Origin: Calendula officinalis
Taxonomy: Eukaryota; Streptophyta; Magnoliopsida; Asterales; Asteraceae
Direction: 5' to 3'
Length of the DNA stretch: 64,000 bases
NCBI GenBank assembly: GCA_963853835.1
Contig: OY970825.1
Coordinates: 29,512,835-29,576,834 of the forward strand
A program made the translations under genes and the position numbers. The notes under the pieces were generated by a model. It saw nothing but the letters and a program-made list of their open reading frames with translations. It was not told the origin of the DNA and ran no database searches. Below, one piece after another: positions 12,694 through 23,221 of this stretch (its first letter is position 1; each line of letters opens with the position of its first letter).

Positions 12694-13925
12694 TATTCCC
12701 ATATATTAGGCCTATTATTTTATTACTTTTGGTAAATAATATTCTATTATTTAATATTTTATTTGATTTTATTTGATTTAATTTTATTTTATTTTAACCA
12801 AGGGGTTAAAATTAGTGAAAACTGAAATGTTTTGTTTAATTAGTGATATTTATATATCTAATTCTCTTTTGAATTTAGGTTCCAAATATATTTTCGTTGT
12901 GTAAATCAGAGTTCGTTTAGGCCTTAAAATTTATCAGTGTATAATTAGATAACAGGTATTTACACTGTGTTAAATGAAAAGAGCTTATTTTTCCTTGTGT
13001 TAGACACGTGCCCTTTAGGTGTCATTTTCCCCCTCTTCTTTGTCTGATACCATCGACACACATACACATGTTTCACAAAACCATTTTGAAAGAATACTTG
13101 GAGAAATTGAAGATCAAAGCCTAATCTTTCGCCCTCTTCTCTCTGATTTCGTGATTGAATCTTGACTTAGGAAAAGGGAAGCAAGCTCAGTAATATAAGA
13201 ATACTGAGTTTTGATCAAGTTGTTGTGCTAAGGTGAGTGGATTTAGCCTATAACTTGTATGGATTATAATGGTGTAGATGGTATTTCACATTCGGTTCTT
13301 GTTTGGGTGTTTGTTAATTAACTAGATATTCCCTACGTTATTTTTATGGATTGTTTATTTGGTATAGTAATTAATGACGATTATTAATTACTCGATTGAA
13401 TGCGCATTCGGGTGGATAGAGGTCAGTAATGGGTGAATTCTACTGGGCCATCGGTTACTATTGGATAACGGATTCTTGGACCTTGGATGCATTCGTTGCA
13501 TTTGAAGGAGGCTTTACCGTGCCAATGTAGTAAAGGGGTCTTTCGGTTACCGTTGTTGGGCCAACAATGGTTTAGGGTTCGGCCGAACCGCCGTCCTCTG
13601 TGTTTGTGGTTACCTATAATTAGTTGTGTGAATCTTATCTGTTGTGTTTATACAATTTAGATGCTTTATTCATTCACTTAGCTTTGTGCTAATCCCCCAC
13701 CTCGTTGATTCTTTTGCAGGTTCGGTTGTTAGGCGGGCCAAGGGGTGCTTGTTAGGAATGGTTGACCAATGGTTGCTCTGATAGTATTTTGTAATCGAGC
13801 CGTTTTTGTAGTAACACGTTAAACCATTTTGATTAATATTATATTTGAAGTTGTATTTTCTAAAATGACTTAACTATTATGGTTTAAATATTACGCTTCC
13901 GCTATTTAAAAAAAAATCGGGTTTA
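12694..13925 (+). repeat. LTR-like arm, family Y (right, short form)
   Basis: This plus-strand arm is the inverted partner of 3044-5135. It begins TATTCCCATATATTAGGCC, which would complete an LTR start reading TGTTGGGT... if joined to the left flank at 3037-3043. It ends around the CGCTTCCGC block. It lacks the 953-bp segment found in the left arm; the join is at 13170/13171. It retains a second intron-like segment: AAG|GTGAGT at 13233, branch-like TGCTAAT near 13688, and TTTTGCAG ending at 13719. The exact outer end is unclear. Confidence 0.6.
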
Positions 13926-13937
13926 AATTTTGCGGTT

Positions 13938-13988
13938 TGACGTGGCGCTACCGATGGGTTTAGTGATGGGTAAGGGTTGGGAGAGGCC
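13938..13988. mobile_element. Harbinger-like MITE, right end fragment
   Basis: The sequence GATGGGTTTAGTGATGGGTAAGGGTTGGGAGAGGCC followed by TAA (13989-13991) resembles the last 50 bases of the element at 2472-3023. It is either the displaced right end of that element or the end of another copy. Confidence 0.45.
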
Positions 13989-13991
13989 TAA

Positions 13992-14789
13992 AAGAGTATT
14001 AGTTCAATTCTAGTTTCAATAATGAGTAGAATAATTAAGTAAAAATCAATACAACTTTTCATATTAAAATGATCTTTCTCATATCCAACCTTTATTAAAG
14101 TTATTAATTACTATGTTTCGTTTCTCATCTCTAATAAGTTAATTTCATAATAATATTAATTCAGGAGCACTTAATATAATAAAGCTACAAATAAACATGC
14201 AAGTAAACTTTTTTACTTTTTAATGTAGAAAGATATGAACATTAAACATACGATCTATAAAGTAATTATGAAAAAGAATATAAACAAATATCTTTTCATC
14301 CTAGAATAAAAAAATAACTTTTAAGTTTGGGTGTTTTAAAATTCACCTTTTTTTTTCTTCTTGAAAAGTTGTATAAATATGATTTACTTTGTATGACGAT
14401 TTATAATAATTGTCTAAAGCTGCTAATTTTGATCTTATCCTCAATGTTTCCTTCCAGTCTTCCACCTTGTCCTTATAAATGGACATTTATATTTCATAAT
14501 TAATTTAATGTATTAAATTATGCATTAAATAAAAAGTTCATGTTAAAAATTCAACCCTCGAGTATAAAAAAGTAAAATTATTCCATAAAGTCTAATAATA
14601 TGGGCGTAAAGTAAGAAACAACACACATGCATGTTTCCTAGTAGCTTGTTAATTATTTTTTAATCCTAAATATTACCAAAATTACTAATTAAATCATAAA
14701 GGATGATGGCTAATTATATTCATCTAAGTTTTAAGTCTTAACTATCCTCTATTATGTCCCTTCAAACTTCAAAGGATGACAAAAATAGA
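13992..14789. other. intergenic, no gene seen
   Basis: About 800 bp of AT-rich DNA between mobile elements. I see no coding, RNA or repeat structure that I can support. Confidence 0.55.
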
Positions 14790-15372
14790 TAAGACCACTC
14801 CCAATGGTAAATGCAACTGACGCCGTCAGTTGCTGTCAACTCAGCGTCACGTCAGCAGACAAACTAACTAACATTAAACTGACGTAGTCATGCCAACAGC
14901 ACTCCGTCACTTCACCAAATTTGGGCCCTACCATTTACTTTTCTTTTTCTAATAAAAATATACAACTAATTAAAAAATATAACTAATAAAAATAAATTTC
15001 ATTAATTAAAAAAAATATATTACATAAAAAAAGACATTAAATAAAAAAAGACACTCAGAAGGTGAATGTGGTGTAAAAAATAGAAGAAATGAGTGGGTAT
15101 TTATAGATGTAAAAAGTTTTAATTTTTTTGGATTTTTTGAATTTTTTTGATTTTTTTTGAATTTTTTTTATTTTGAAATATTAGCGTTTAAAAAAAAAAG
15201 AAAAAAAAATTTGATTTTTTAATGGCTAGAAAGTACAAGGGGGTTTCACCATTCCCGTCCCTTCCTCCGTCTCCATTTCAGCGAGTAGCCAACCAGCGGT
15301 GAAACCGGCGGACCATGCCAACGGTGGCACAACCGGCGGTGCCAATCGGCGATACCGTTGGCACCGGTCTAA
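14790..15372. mobile_element. Harbinger-like MITE with TAA TSD
   Basis: The element (14793-15369, 577 bp) starts GACCACTCCCAATGGTA and ends TACCGTTGGCACCGGTC, which are imperfect inverted repeats. TAA flanks it at 14790-14792 and 15370-15372, the 3-bp duplication expected of PIF/Harbinger. The ends are GC-rich and the core is A/T-rich with poly(T) runs. It has no coding capacity. Confidence 0.75.
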
Positions 15373-16165
15373 TATGGAATAGAAAACTAAGTGCATGTTT
15401 GAAAAAGCTTATATAAAGTATTTATAAATTTATTAGCTTATATAAGTTTAATTAAACATACAAATATAAGTATAATTAAATTTTTATAAAATGATAAGCT
15501 TATAAACATCTTATACTTCACCTTTTTTATAAACATGCCTAAGTAACTAAGTAACCCAAAAAAATATGGGCTCTTTGAACTATATTATTGGCATTAAAGT
15601 GTCATACTTTTTCATGAATACAAATGACCTGAAAATATCTGACGTTCGATTTAAACATTATATACTCTAACACACTTTTTTGTTTTGTTTTTTTGTTCAT
15701 GTAACATAGATTCGACTCACTTTACGAGCTATTTTGCAGGTAGCCCAGAGTTTGCGCGGGTAAACCTTTATGACCACAAGAGAATATTCCTAAGTCACCA
15801 CCTTTGTGGTTATCTAACATACAGGTGAGTGTGGTCTAGAAATCAAATCAAATCGAGTCGCACCGAAACTGATATGACCGAAACCAATAATGATAAATTT
15901 TCAAAACCGAACCGATCACATGTTTCCGGTTTCGGGTCTGTTTGGTTTTTTCAGCATAAGTGCTCACCCCTATCGAGGACCGGATCCAACCGGATCGTAG
16001 CCGATAAGACCGAAACTGAAATCATGAATTTACAAGACCAAAAACCGAACCGTTTATATGTTTTCAGTGTCAGTTCGGTTCGATTTTGATATGTTTTTGA
16101 TTTGGTTCGGTTTTTTGAGCTCAAATGCTTACCCCTTCATACAAGTTAGTTAACTTGTGGTATTA
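15373..16165. repeat. intergenic with ACCGAACCG-type repeat
   Basis: No gene is supported. Around 15836-16118 there is dense repetition of ACCGAAAC, ACCGAACCG and GGTTCGGTT words on both strands. A similar patch lies in a CNNM-gene intron at about 30270-30480. The origin is unknown. Confidence 0.5.
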
Positions 16166-16170
16166 TTTAA

Positions 16171-16635
16171 TGTTGGAACACAGAGATTCTACTACTGAAA
16201 TTGAATTACTACTGAAGAAGGAAGTTACTATTGATCTCGAGTTACTACTGCTAAAGGCAAAATACTACTGACGATCAAGTTTACTACTGATGCTATATTT
16301 AGAGCTGATCGTGTTCGAGATTTTAGTAAAGTTAGTTATAGCATGTAAATCTTTATGTAATTCAATTGTAATCGAGTCCTAGAATAACTAGGTTAAAAGT
16401 TTAGGCTTCAAGAACTATTATATATAGTTCCTTATGAATTGTAAACATACGTGTATTGATCGAACAAATTAATACATTGAAGTTTTTTGTGATAAACGGT
16501 GTTCTTCATTATATTCTTATTCGATTCCAGTTTACATTGTTCTTAATCTAATAATACAAGTGTTAATCCGCTGTAACTTCTTGTGTTAAGTAGATCTGGG
16601 TTTATAATAACTTATTTGGTTATTCGATCCTGACA
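16171..16635 (+). repeat. Copia 5' LTR
   Basis: Bounded TG...CA and 465 bp long. The first 120 bp hold five exact TACTACTG words (16190, 16207, 16243, 16263, 16282) plus one variant. TATATATAG near 16421 is a possible TATA region. It ends two bases before the PBS. Confidence 0.93.
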
Positions 16636-16637
16636 AG

Positions 16638-16649
16638 TGGTATCAGAGC
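16638..16649 (+). other. Copia primer binding site
   Basis: TGGTATCAGAGC lies two bases after the 5' LTR end, complementary to the 3' end of plant initiator-Met tRNA. Confidence 0.88.
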
Positions 16650-16719
16650 TTTACGGTTCTAGATCTACGAATTAAGAACATCAAAAAGTTTCATACTTTC
16701 GATCTTAAAATTGTTAATC

Positions 16720-19173
16720 ATGTCTGATAACAATGAAAGTACTCAAGCAAACAAAATTCCCATTCTCACTCCCAATAACTTTGGGATGTGGAAAAACAGA
16801 ATCAAACAGTATATGCTTATTACTGATTATTCCATGTGGGAAGTTGTTGTTGAAGGCGACAAAACCATTCAGACTCAGGCAGCAAGTACATCAACTGAAG
16901 CAGACAAACTGAAGTGTGAAAAAGAGAAGAAAGACAGAGGAATCGAACTCAAAGCTCTAAGCACTCTTTTGCTTGATATTCCCAATGATTATCAACATCT
17001 CTTTGTTGAATATGATGATGCAAAGAAGCTGTGGCAGGCACTGGAGAAGAGGTTTGTTGGCACTAAGAGCACCAAAAGGAACATGAAGTCTGTTCTGAAA
17101 CAGGACTTTGAAAACTCCAAAGGCCAGAAGAATGAAACACTTTCACAGGTCTTTGATAGGTTCAACAAGCTTATTGGTGAACTAAATCAAATTGGTTATC
17201 AACAGACAATGATGATGTCAACAGAAAGTTTCTCAGATCTTTGGGTGAAGAATGGTCTATGTATACTGTGATATATAGATAAGGAGATGCACTTGAAGAA
17301 AAAGAACTTGATGAACTCTATAATGAACTAAGAGTGTTTGAATCTGAGGTAAGTACTAAAAATCTAAATTTACCTTCAAACAATGCTGCTTTTGTGTCAA
17401 ATACAGGAATAGGTCAGGAAGCTGTAAAGAATGCAGGAATTGAAGACATAGCAAGAGAATCTTTCTTCACTAGTCATGTGCATACTGCATTGATTAGTGA
17501 GGACTTAGAACAACTCAATCCTGATGATTTGGAAGAGATGGATATTAAATGGCAGATGGCCATGCTAAGCTTAAGGACAAAGAGGTTTCTTAAAAGAACT
17601 GGAAGGCAAAATCTGTCTTACAACAAAGGTGATAGAGCTGGATTTGACAAAACCAAGGTTAAATGTTACAACTGTAGCAATCTGGGTCACTTTGCCAGAG
17701 AATGTCCAAACAAAGATCAAAGATCAAGCTACAACAAAAACAGCACTTCCAACTCAACTGCCTTAGTATCTCAAGAAAGACAAGGGTATGACTGGAGCTT
17801 CCAAGCAGAAGAACATGCACATAACCTAGCTCTCATGGCATTTACTACTGATTCTTCTACTACTGAGGTACATTCTAAATACTGCACTCCTGAATGCATT
17901 AAATCATACAAAGAATTAGAAAAACTAAATAAAGAAACACTAGAAGAGATGATTTTAAATAGAAACAGAAGAATTGAATATAATGGTTGTATAGCTGATT
18001 TAGAAAACCAAATTAAAATCTATAAAATAACTGATCAAAAGATAAAAGATGAATTGCTACAAACCACTTATGAAAAAGAACATATTGAATTGAAATTAAA
18101 AGAAACTTTGATCAAACTTGAAGAATGTCAAATGGAACTAGAGCAGAATAAACTAACCATTAAAAAGTTTGAAAGAAGCTCTAAAATTATCAATGAATTA
18201 ACTAGTAATCAAACTACAGAAAAAGTTATTCATGGAGTGGGATATCATGCAGTCCCACCTCCAACAAATTTTATTCCACCATTAAAGTCTAGTACAGAAA
18301 GAATTCTAAATGATTTAAAAATTGAAAGTCAAACTGAAACTGAAACCAGTAATGAATCAAATGAATCTTCTGATGATGATCAAACAACTGAATCAAATTA
18401 ATGATACTAGTTTTCACACCACACAAAGTCATACTGAATCCCCAAAATATAACTCAGAAAATATACCTACAATCTTAAGAAGGGGAAATCAAAGGAATTT
18501 AAACCAATTAAAAGAACAAAGAAAACCTGAAAATTCTAAATCAACAAAATTATCATGCCTAATTTGTAACAAAGTTAATCACATAGCTAAAAACTGTCAC
18601 TTCAATCCTATTAACAATAAAGAATTTAAAGAATTTAAAATCAACAAAGAAAAGGAAAAAGCCTTAAAGTTAAAACAAACTAAAGAATCAAAAGCAAAGG
18701 AATCTAAAACACCAGAACAAAAGAAATTCAATAAAACATATGCTAACACTCATAAATTTGGAAGAACTGCACCAAGATTTGTTCAAAACACCAGGTATAA
18801 CAGTCTAAACAGAAGTAATTATTTTAAAAACAATGGAACTCAAAATCGTTTTCCTCAATTTTCAAAGTTTTCAAACGTCAGTAGAAACTATTCCAGGTTT
18901 ACTACTGGTAAAAACCCTAATTACAATGTTGTCTGGTATAACTACAAAAACACTACTGATTATGCTCAAAACCCTTATTACCCAAACACTACTGGTCCAT
19001 CAGTAGTAAAATTTTCAAAAGCAAAGAACTACGGGTATAAACCTAGATCAGTAGTGAATCAAAACATCAGTACTAAATACAAAACTGCATACAAGAATCA
19101 TTCAGTTAAGAAGTCTTATTCTTCAAAAGATGAACCCAAGACAAAACAAGCTTGGGTTCCCAAAATTAACTAA
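16720..19173 (+). pseudogene. Copia gag, frameshifted
   Basis: Intact gag forms the virus-like particle and binds element RNA. The start at 16720 (MSDNNES) follows the PBS by 70 bp. The N-terminal half carries the UBN2-type gag pattern (NFGMWKNRIKQYM near 16765, LWQALEKRF near 17028). A CCHC knuckle CYNCSNLGHFAREC lies near 17662-17703 and a second, CLICNKVNHIAKNC, near 18556-18597. Between them is a Lys/Glu-rich probable coiled-coil stretch (about 17930-18230). The frame shifts near 17222 and again near 18390, and TAA near 17279 interrupts it. The C-terminal part is basic and Asn/Tyr-rich. Confidence 0.85.
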
Positions 19174-19187
19174 TCCTTCTACTTTAT

Positions 19188-20440
19188 GTGCAGAGTATCC
19201 AGATCCCTGAAGAAGGTAGAACATGGCATATTGATAGTGGATGCTCTAGACACATGACTGGAAATCTTCAAATTCTTAGAGATTTCAAGTCTTTTGAAGG
19301 AGGATATGTTGCTTTTGGAGAAAATCCTAGGGGAGGTAAGATTACAGGTAAAGGTACAGTATCAAATGGCAAAATTACTTTTGATGATGTATTTTATGTT
19401 GCTGAGCTTAAATACAATCTGGTTAGTGTGTCTCAAGTCTGTGATAAGAAGAACAAAATTCTTTTTACAGCTGTTGAGTGCATCATTCTTTCTCCTGATT
19501 TTATTTTAGATGAAAAATATGTTGTTTTAAGAACACCAAGGAGAAACAATGTGTATTGCCTGGATATAGGGGAGAACTCATTTAATCAAATGAGATCAAC
19601 TGTTTTATATCTAAGGCAAACACAAATGAATCAGAACTTTGGCATAGAAGGATGTGTCACACAAACTTTAAAAATATGAACAACTTAGTCAAAAAGGATT
19701 TAGTAATTGGTCTACCACAAAAAGAATTTATGTGTGATCATCATTGTGTTGCCTGCCTAAAAGGTAAACAACACAAGACTTCTCATAAGACCAAATCAAT
19801 TAACTCTATTTCTAATCCTTTACAACTCTTACATATGGACCTGTTTGGACCTACAAATGTAATGAGTATTGGAAAGAAACAATACTGCCTTGTTATTACT
19901 GATGATTTTTCCAGATACACTTGGGTATTCTTTCTCAGGACCAAAGATGAAACAAGTGAAATAATCAAGAATCTGATTGTAAAGCTAGAAAATACAAGAG
20001 ATCTCAAAGTGAAAGCAATTCGATGTGATAATGGAACTGAATTTAAAAATACTAACATAATTGACTTTTGTGATCTTAAGGGTATTGACAGGCAGTACAG
20101 CTCACCAAGAACTCCACAACAAAATGGTGTAGCTGAGAGAAGAAATAGAACTATCATTGAAGCAGCCAGATCTATGCTTGCAGATTCAAAATTACCAATA
20201 ACTTTTTGGGCTGAAGCTGTTAATACTGCTTGTTATGTTCAGAACAGGGTATTAATAGTTAAGCCTCACTTTAAAACACCATATGAACTTTTTAATAAAA
20301 GAAAACCTTCAATAAGTTTCTTAAAATCATTTGGTTGTCCTTGTACTATTTTAATTACAAGAAAATAAATTGGTAAATTTGACTGCAAAGCAGATGATGG
20401 AATATTTGTAGGATACTCAACTCAAAGTAAATCCTACAGA
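19188..20440 (+). pseudogene. Copia protease-integrase, broken
   Basis: The protease is marked by WHIDSGCSRHMTG (around 19223-19261), with the aspartyl DSG. The GAG-pre-integrase zinc region follows (HHCVACLKGKQHK, around 19739-19777). The integrase core has HMDLFGP (around 19833), CDNGTEFKN (around 20025) and the Glu-bearing PQQNGVAERRNR (around 20113), so the D, D and E residues are present. A frameshift lies near 19615, and an in-frame TAA lies at 20366-20368 just before GKFDCK. Intact relatives mature the polyprotein and integrate element cDNA. Confidence 0.85.
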
Positions 20441-22689
20441 GTGTTCAACAAAAGGCTGAGGATCATTGAAGAAAGTGTAAATGTATCCTTTAATGAAAAT
20501 CTTATGAATGAACAAGGAAATGGTCCAGATTGGTTGTTTAATATTGATAATCTAACCAAATCATTTGATGTAAATTATGAACTTAATGCAGGAAATTCAA
20601 ACAATCAAAGCCAACAAGTAGGACCATCATCAAGTGGAAGGCAAGAAATCATGAAATATATCTTAGTTGATACTGCTCCCACAGTTGATACTGAGGACAG
20701 TAGTAACTCTGGTAACCCTAATTTCAATGACACCAGTAACAACTCAAATTCTGAAGATATTACTGATCCCAGTAGTAACTCTGATCCTCAGAATTGTGAT
20801 GATAATTTACTCACTACTAATGCCAGTAATACTGATGCCAGTAACAACAATGATACTACTGAAGTTACTGAAGAGAATGCTACTACTGATACCAGTAGTA
20901 ATGATGAATCTTCTCAAAATGCAAACAATCAAGAAGAAGTAGGGCTAGATACACAATTTCCTGAATCAAATGAATCAAACTTAGATTCTCAACTAACTGT
21001 TGACAAAATACCTGGAACCAGAACTGAAAAGAATCATCCTTTGGACCTAGTCCTAAGTGATGTCAATTCATCCATGCAGACAAGAAGCAAATTTAATTCT
21101 AATATTTGTAATATCAGTCTAATATCTAATGAATGCATGTATGAATGTTTTCTGTCACAGGAAGAACCTAAGAAGATTCAACAAGCTATGAAAGATTCAA
21201 ACTGGATCATAGCAATGCAAGAAGAACTTCTTCAATTTAAACTACAAGCTGTATGGACACTTGTCCCTCTTCCAAAAGGAAAAAGACCCATCGGAACCAG
21301 ATGGATCTTCAGAAACAAGAAATATGAAAGAGGAATAGTGATCAAAAATAAAGCAAGACTAGTAGCTCAAGGATACACACAAGAAGAAGGCATTGATTAT
21401 GATGAAGTTTATGCTCCAGTTTCCAGAATTGAAGCAATCAGAATATTTCTAGCTTATGCCTCATACAAAAGAATCAAAGTCTACCAAATGGATGTAAAAA
21501 GTGCTTCCTGTATGGGAAAATAGAAGAAGAAGTATATGTATGTCAACCCCCAGGCTTTGAAGATCCAGAACATGATGACTATGTGTTCAAACTAGACAAA
21601 GCTCTTTATGGCCTTCATCAGGCACCTAGAGCTTGGTATGACACATTGTCCTCGTACCTACTAAAGAACAATTTCAAGAGAGGTGCCATTGACAAGACAT
21701 TATTCACAAGGAAGGTCAAAGATGATATACTACTGGTCCAAATATATGTAGATAATATCATCTTTGGATCAACAAATGATAAATTGTGCAAAGAATTTGA
21801 AGAACTGATGCAGATCAAGTTCAAAATGAGTTCAATGGGTCCAATGAATTTCTTTCTTGGACTCCAAATCAATCAGAAACCAGATGGTATTTTGATCAAT
21901 CAATCAAAATATGTCAGAGACATCTTAGAGAAGTTTTCAATGAAAGATTGCAAAAGTGCAAGCACTCCAATGGAAACTCACAAACACCTACATCCTGATG
22001 TTGAGGGGGAGGATGTAGATGAACACCTTTACAGATCAATGATAGGATCTTTGATGTATTTAACTGCATCAAGACCTGACATAATGTATAGTGTGTGTGT
22101 ATGTGCCAGATATCAAGCAAAACCAAAAGAGTTACATTTACAAGCAGTCAAAAGAATCTTCAGATACTTGAAAGGAAAACCTTCACTTGGTCTTTGGTAT
22201 CCACATGCTTCACCATTTGAACTCATAGCCTACACGAATAGTGACTATGATGGTGAATGCCAAGACAGAAAATCTACTACTGGTGGATGTCAATTCTTTG
22301 GATCAAGGTTGGTGTCATGGCAATGCAAGAAACAAACCAATGTTTCAACTTCAACTGCTGAAGCAGAGTATGTAGCTGCATCTACCTGCTGTGCCCAAGT
22401 GCTGTGGATTCAAAATCAACTTCTAGACTTTGGTATCTCTATTCTTAAAACTCTAATTTTTATAGATAATCAAAGTGCTATCAGTATTGTGAATAATCCA
22501 GTAAAACATTCTAAAACAAAACACATTGAAATTAGATTTCACTTTATAAGGGATTGCAATAAAAAGAAATTAATAAAAGTAGAGAAAATTCATACTGATG
22601 ATCAATTAGCAGATCTTTTTACAAAAGCATTTGATGTAGGAAGATTCAACTTTTTGGTCAGCAGTATTGGAATGATTTTAATAAGTTAA
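20441..22689 (+). pseudogene. Copia RT-RNase H, broken, YVDN active site
   Basis: It opens with a Ser/Asn/Thr-rich linker (about 20650-20940), then RT with GTRWIFRNK, ARLVAQGYTQ and YQMDVKSA (around 21490). A frameshift near 21505 is followed by KALYGLHQAPRAWY. The catalytic box reads YVDN, with AAT at 21754-21756 where the family has a second Asp, which should abolish polymerisation. RNase H follows with SDYDGE, the STAEAEY motif (around 22351-22371) and DNQSA. The frame ends TAA at 22687-22689. Confidence 0.88.
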
Positions 22690-23020
22690 ACCTAAAAGGA
22701 AAAGATAATACTAAATTTTTTAAGCTAATACAAATATACTATTTTCCTATGTAAAATGTTTTGTACAAATTTTAAATTTTTTTTGTTTACTACTGATTAT
22801 TCGTCACTACTAATCTTGTTATTACTGCCACAATCTAGTTCTGATAGGGTTTCTCAGTAGAAATTAAGTCAAGTATAGAAACAAAAGTTACTACTGATGT
22901 TTCTACTACTGCTACTTAATTACTACTGATCGGTCGTTATCTGTAAAATACGACAATTACATTACTGACCCTCATGAAAATAGCCGTTGGGTTATTATTC
23001 GAAGGATACTTTGGTCATTT

Positions 23021-23045
23021 TGCAGGTTTAATCGAAAAATATAAA
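23021..23045 (+). promoter_or_regulatory. possible splice acceptor and TATA box before extra ORF
   Basis: TTTTGCAG ends at 23024, a good plant 3' splice site, and TATAAATA lies at 23040-23047. Either could give a separate mRNA for the ORF beginning at 23222. This is inference only. Confidence 0.35.
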
Positions 23046-23221
23046 TACAATTAGTTTAGCATTATCTTCTCCTGGATTTGATAAACCCTACGCTAAACCC
23101 TTATCTCTGCACAATTCGATCAAAACTTAACATCAGTAACAACTCAATTCCGATCACACACTTGAAATTCTTACCAAAACGATCACTCTCTCTGAAAGAT
23201 TCACTCTCAACATCAAACACC

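Larger units (their letters stand above)
3044..12707 (-). mobile_element. nested complex: permuted Gypsy between inverted LTRs
   Basis: The 14-mer TATTCCCATATATT occurs in the same orientation at 3044-3057 and 12694-12707. Between them, read on the minus strand, lie an integrase-chromodomain segment, one complete LTR (11211 to 8412), a PBS, gag-PR-RT-RNase H (8168 to about 5135), and then an LTR-like arm of another Gypsy family (about 5135 to 3044). A second arm of that family starts at the right boundary in the opposite orientation. The gene order IN-LTR-gag-RT-RH is a circular permutation of the normal element, with only about 10 codons apparently missing at the RH/IN break. A linearised one-LTR circle is one explanation; loss from a tandem dimer is another. 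Confidence 0.6.

Noticed and set aside
19783..20157. Minus-strand frame of 124 codons opposite Copia integrase
   Set aside because: It is the shadow of the plus-strand integrase, which has D, D, E and zinc motifs.
23078..23221. Upstream ATG as the true start of the Copia extra ORF
   Set aside because: The first 48 codons look like leader sequence; ATG 23222 has a better context. I cannot exclude it.
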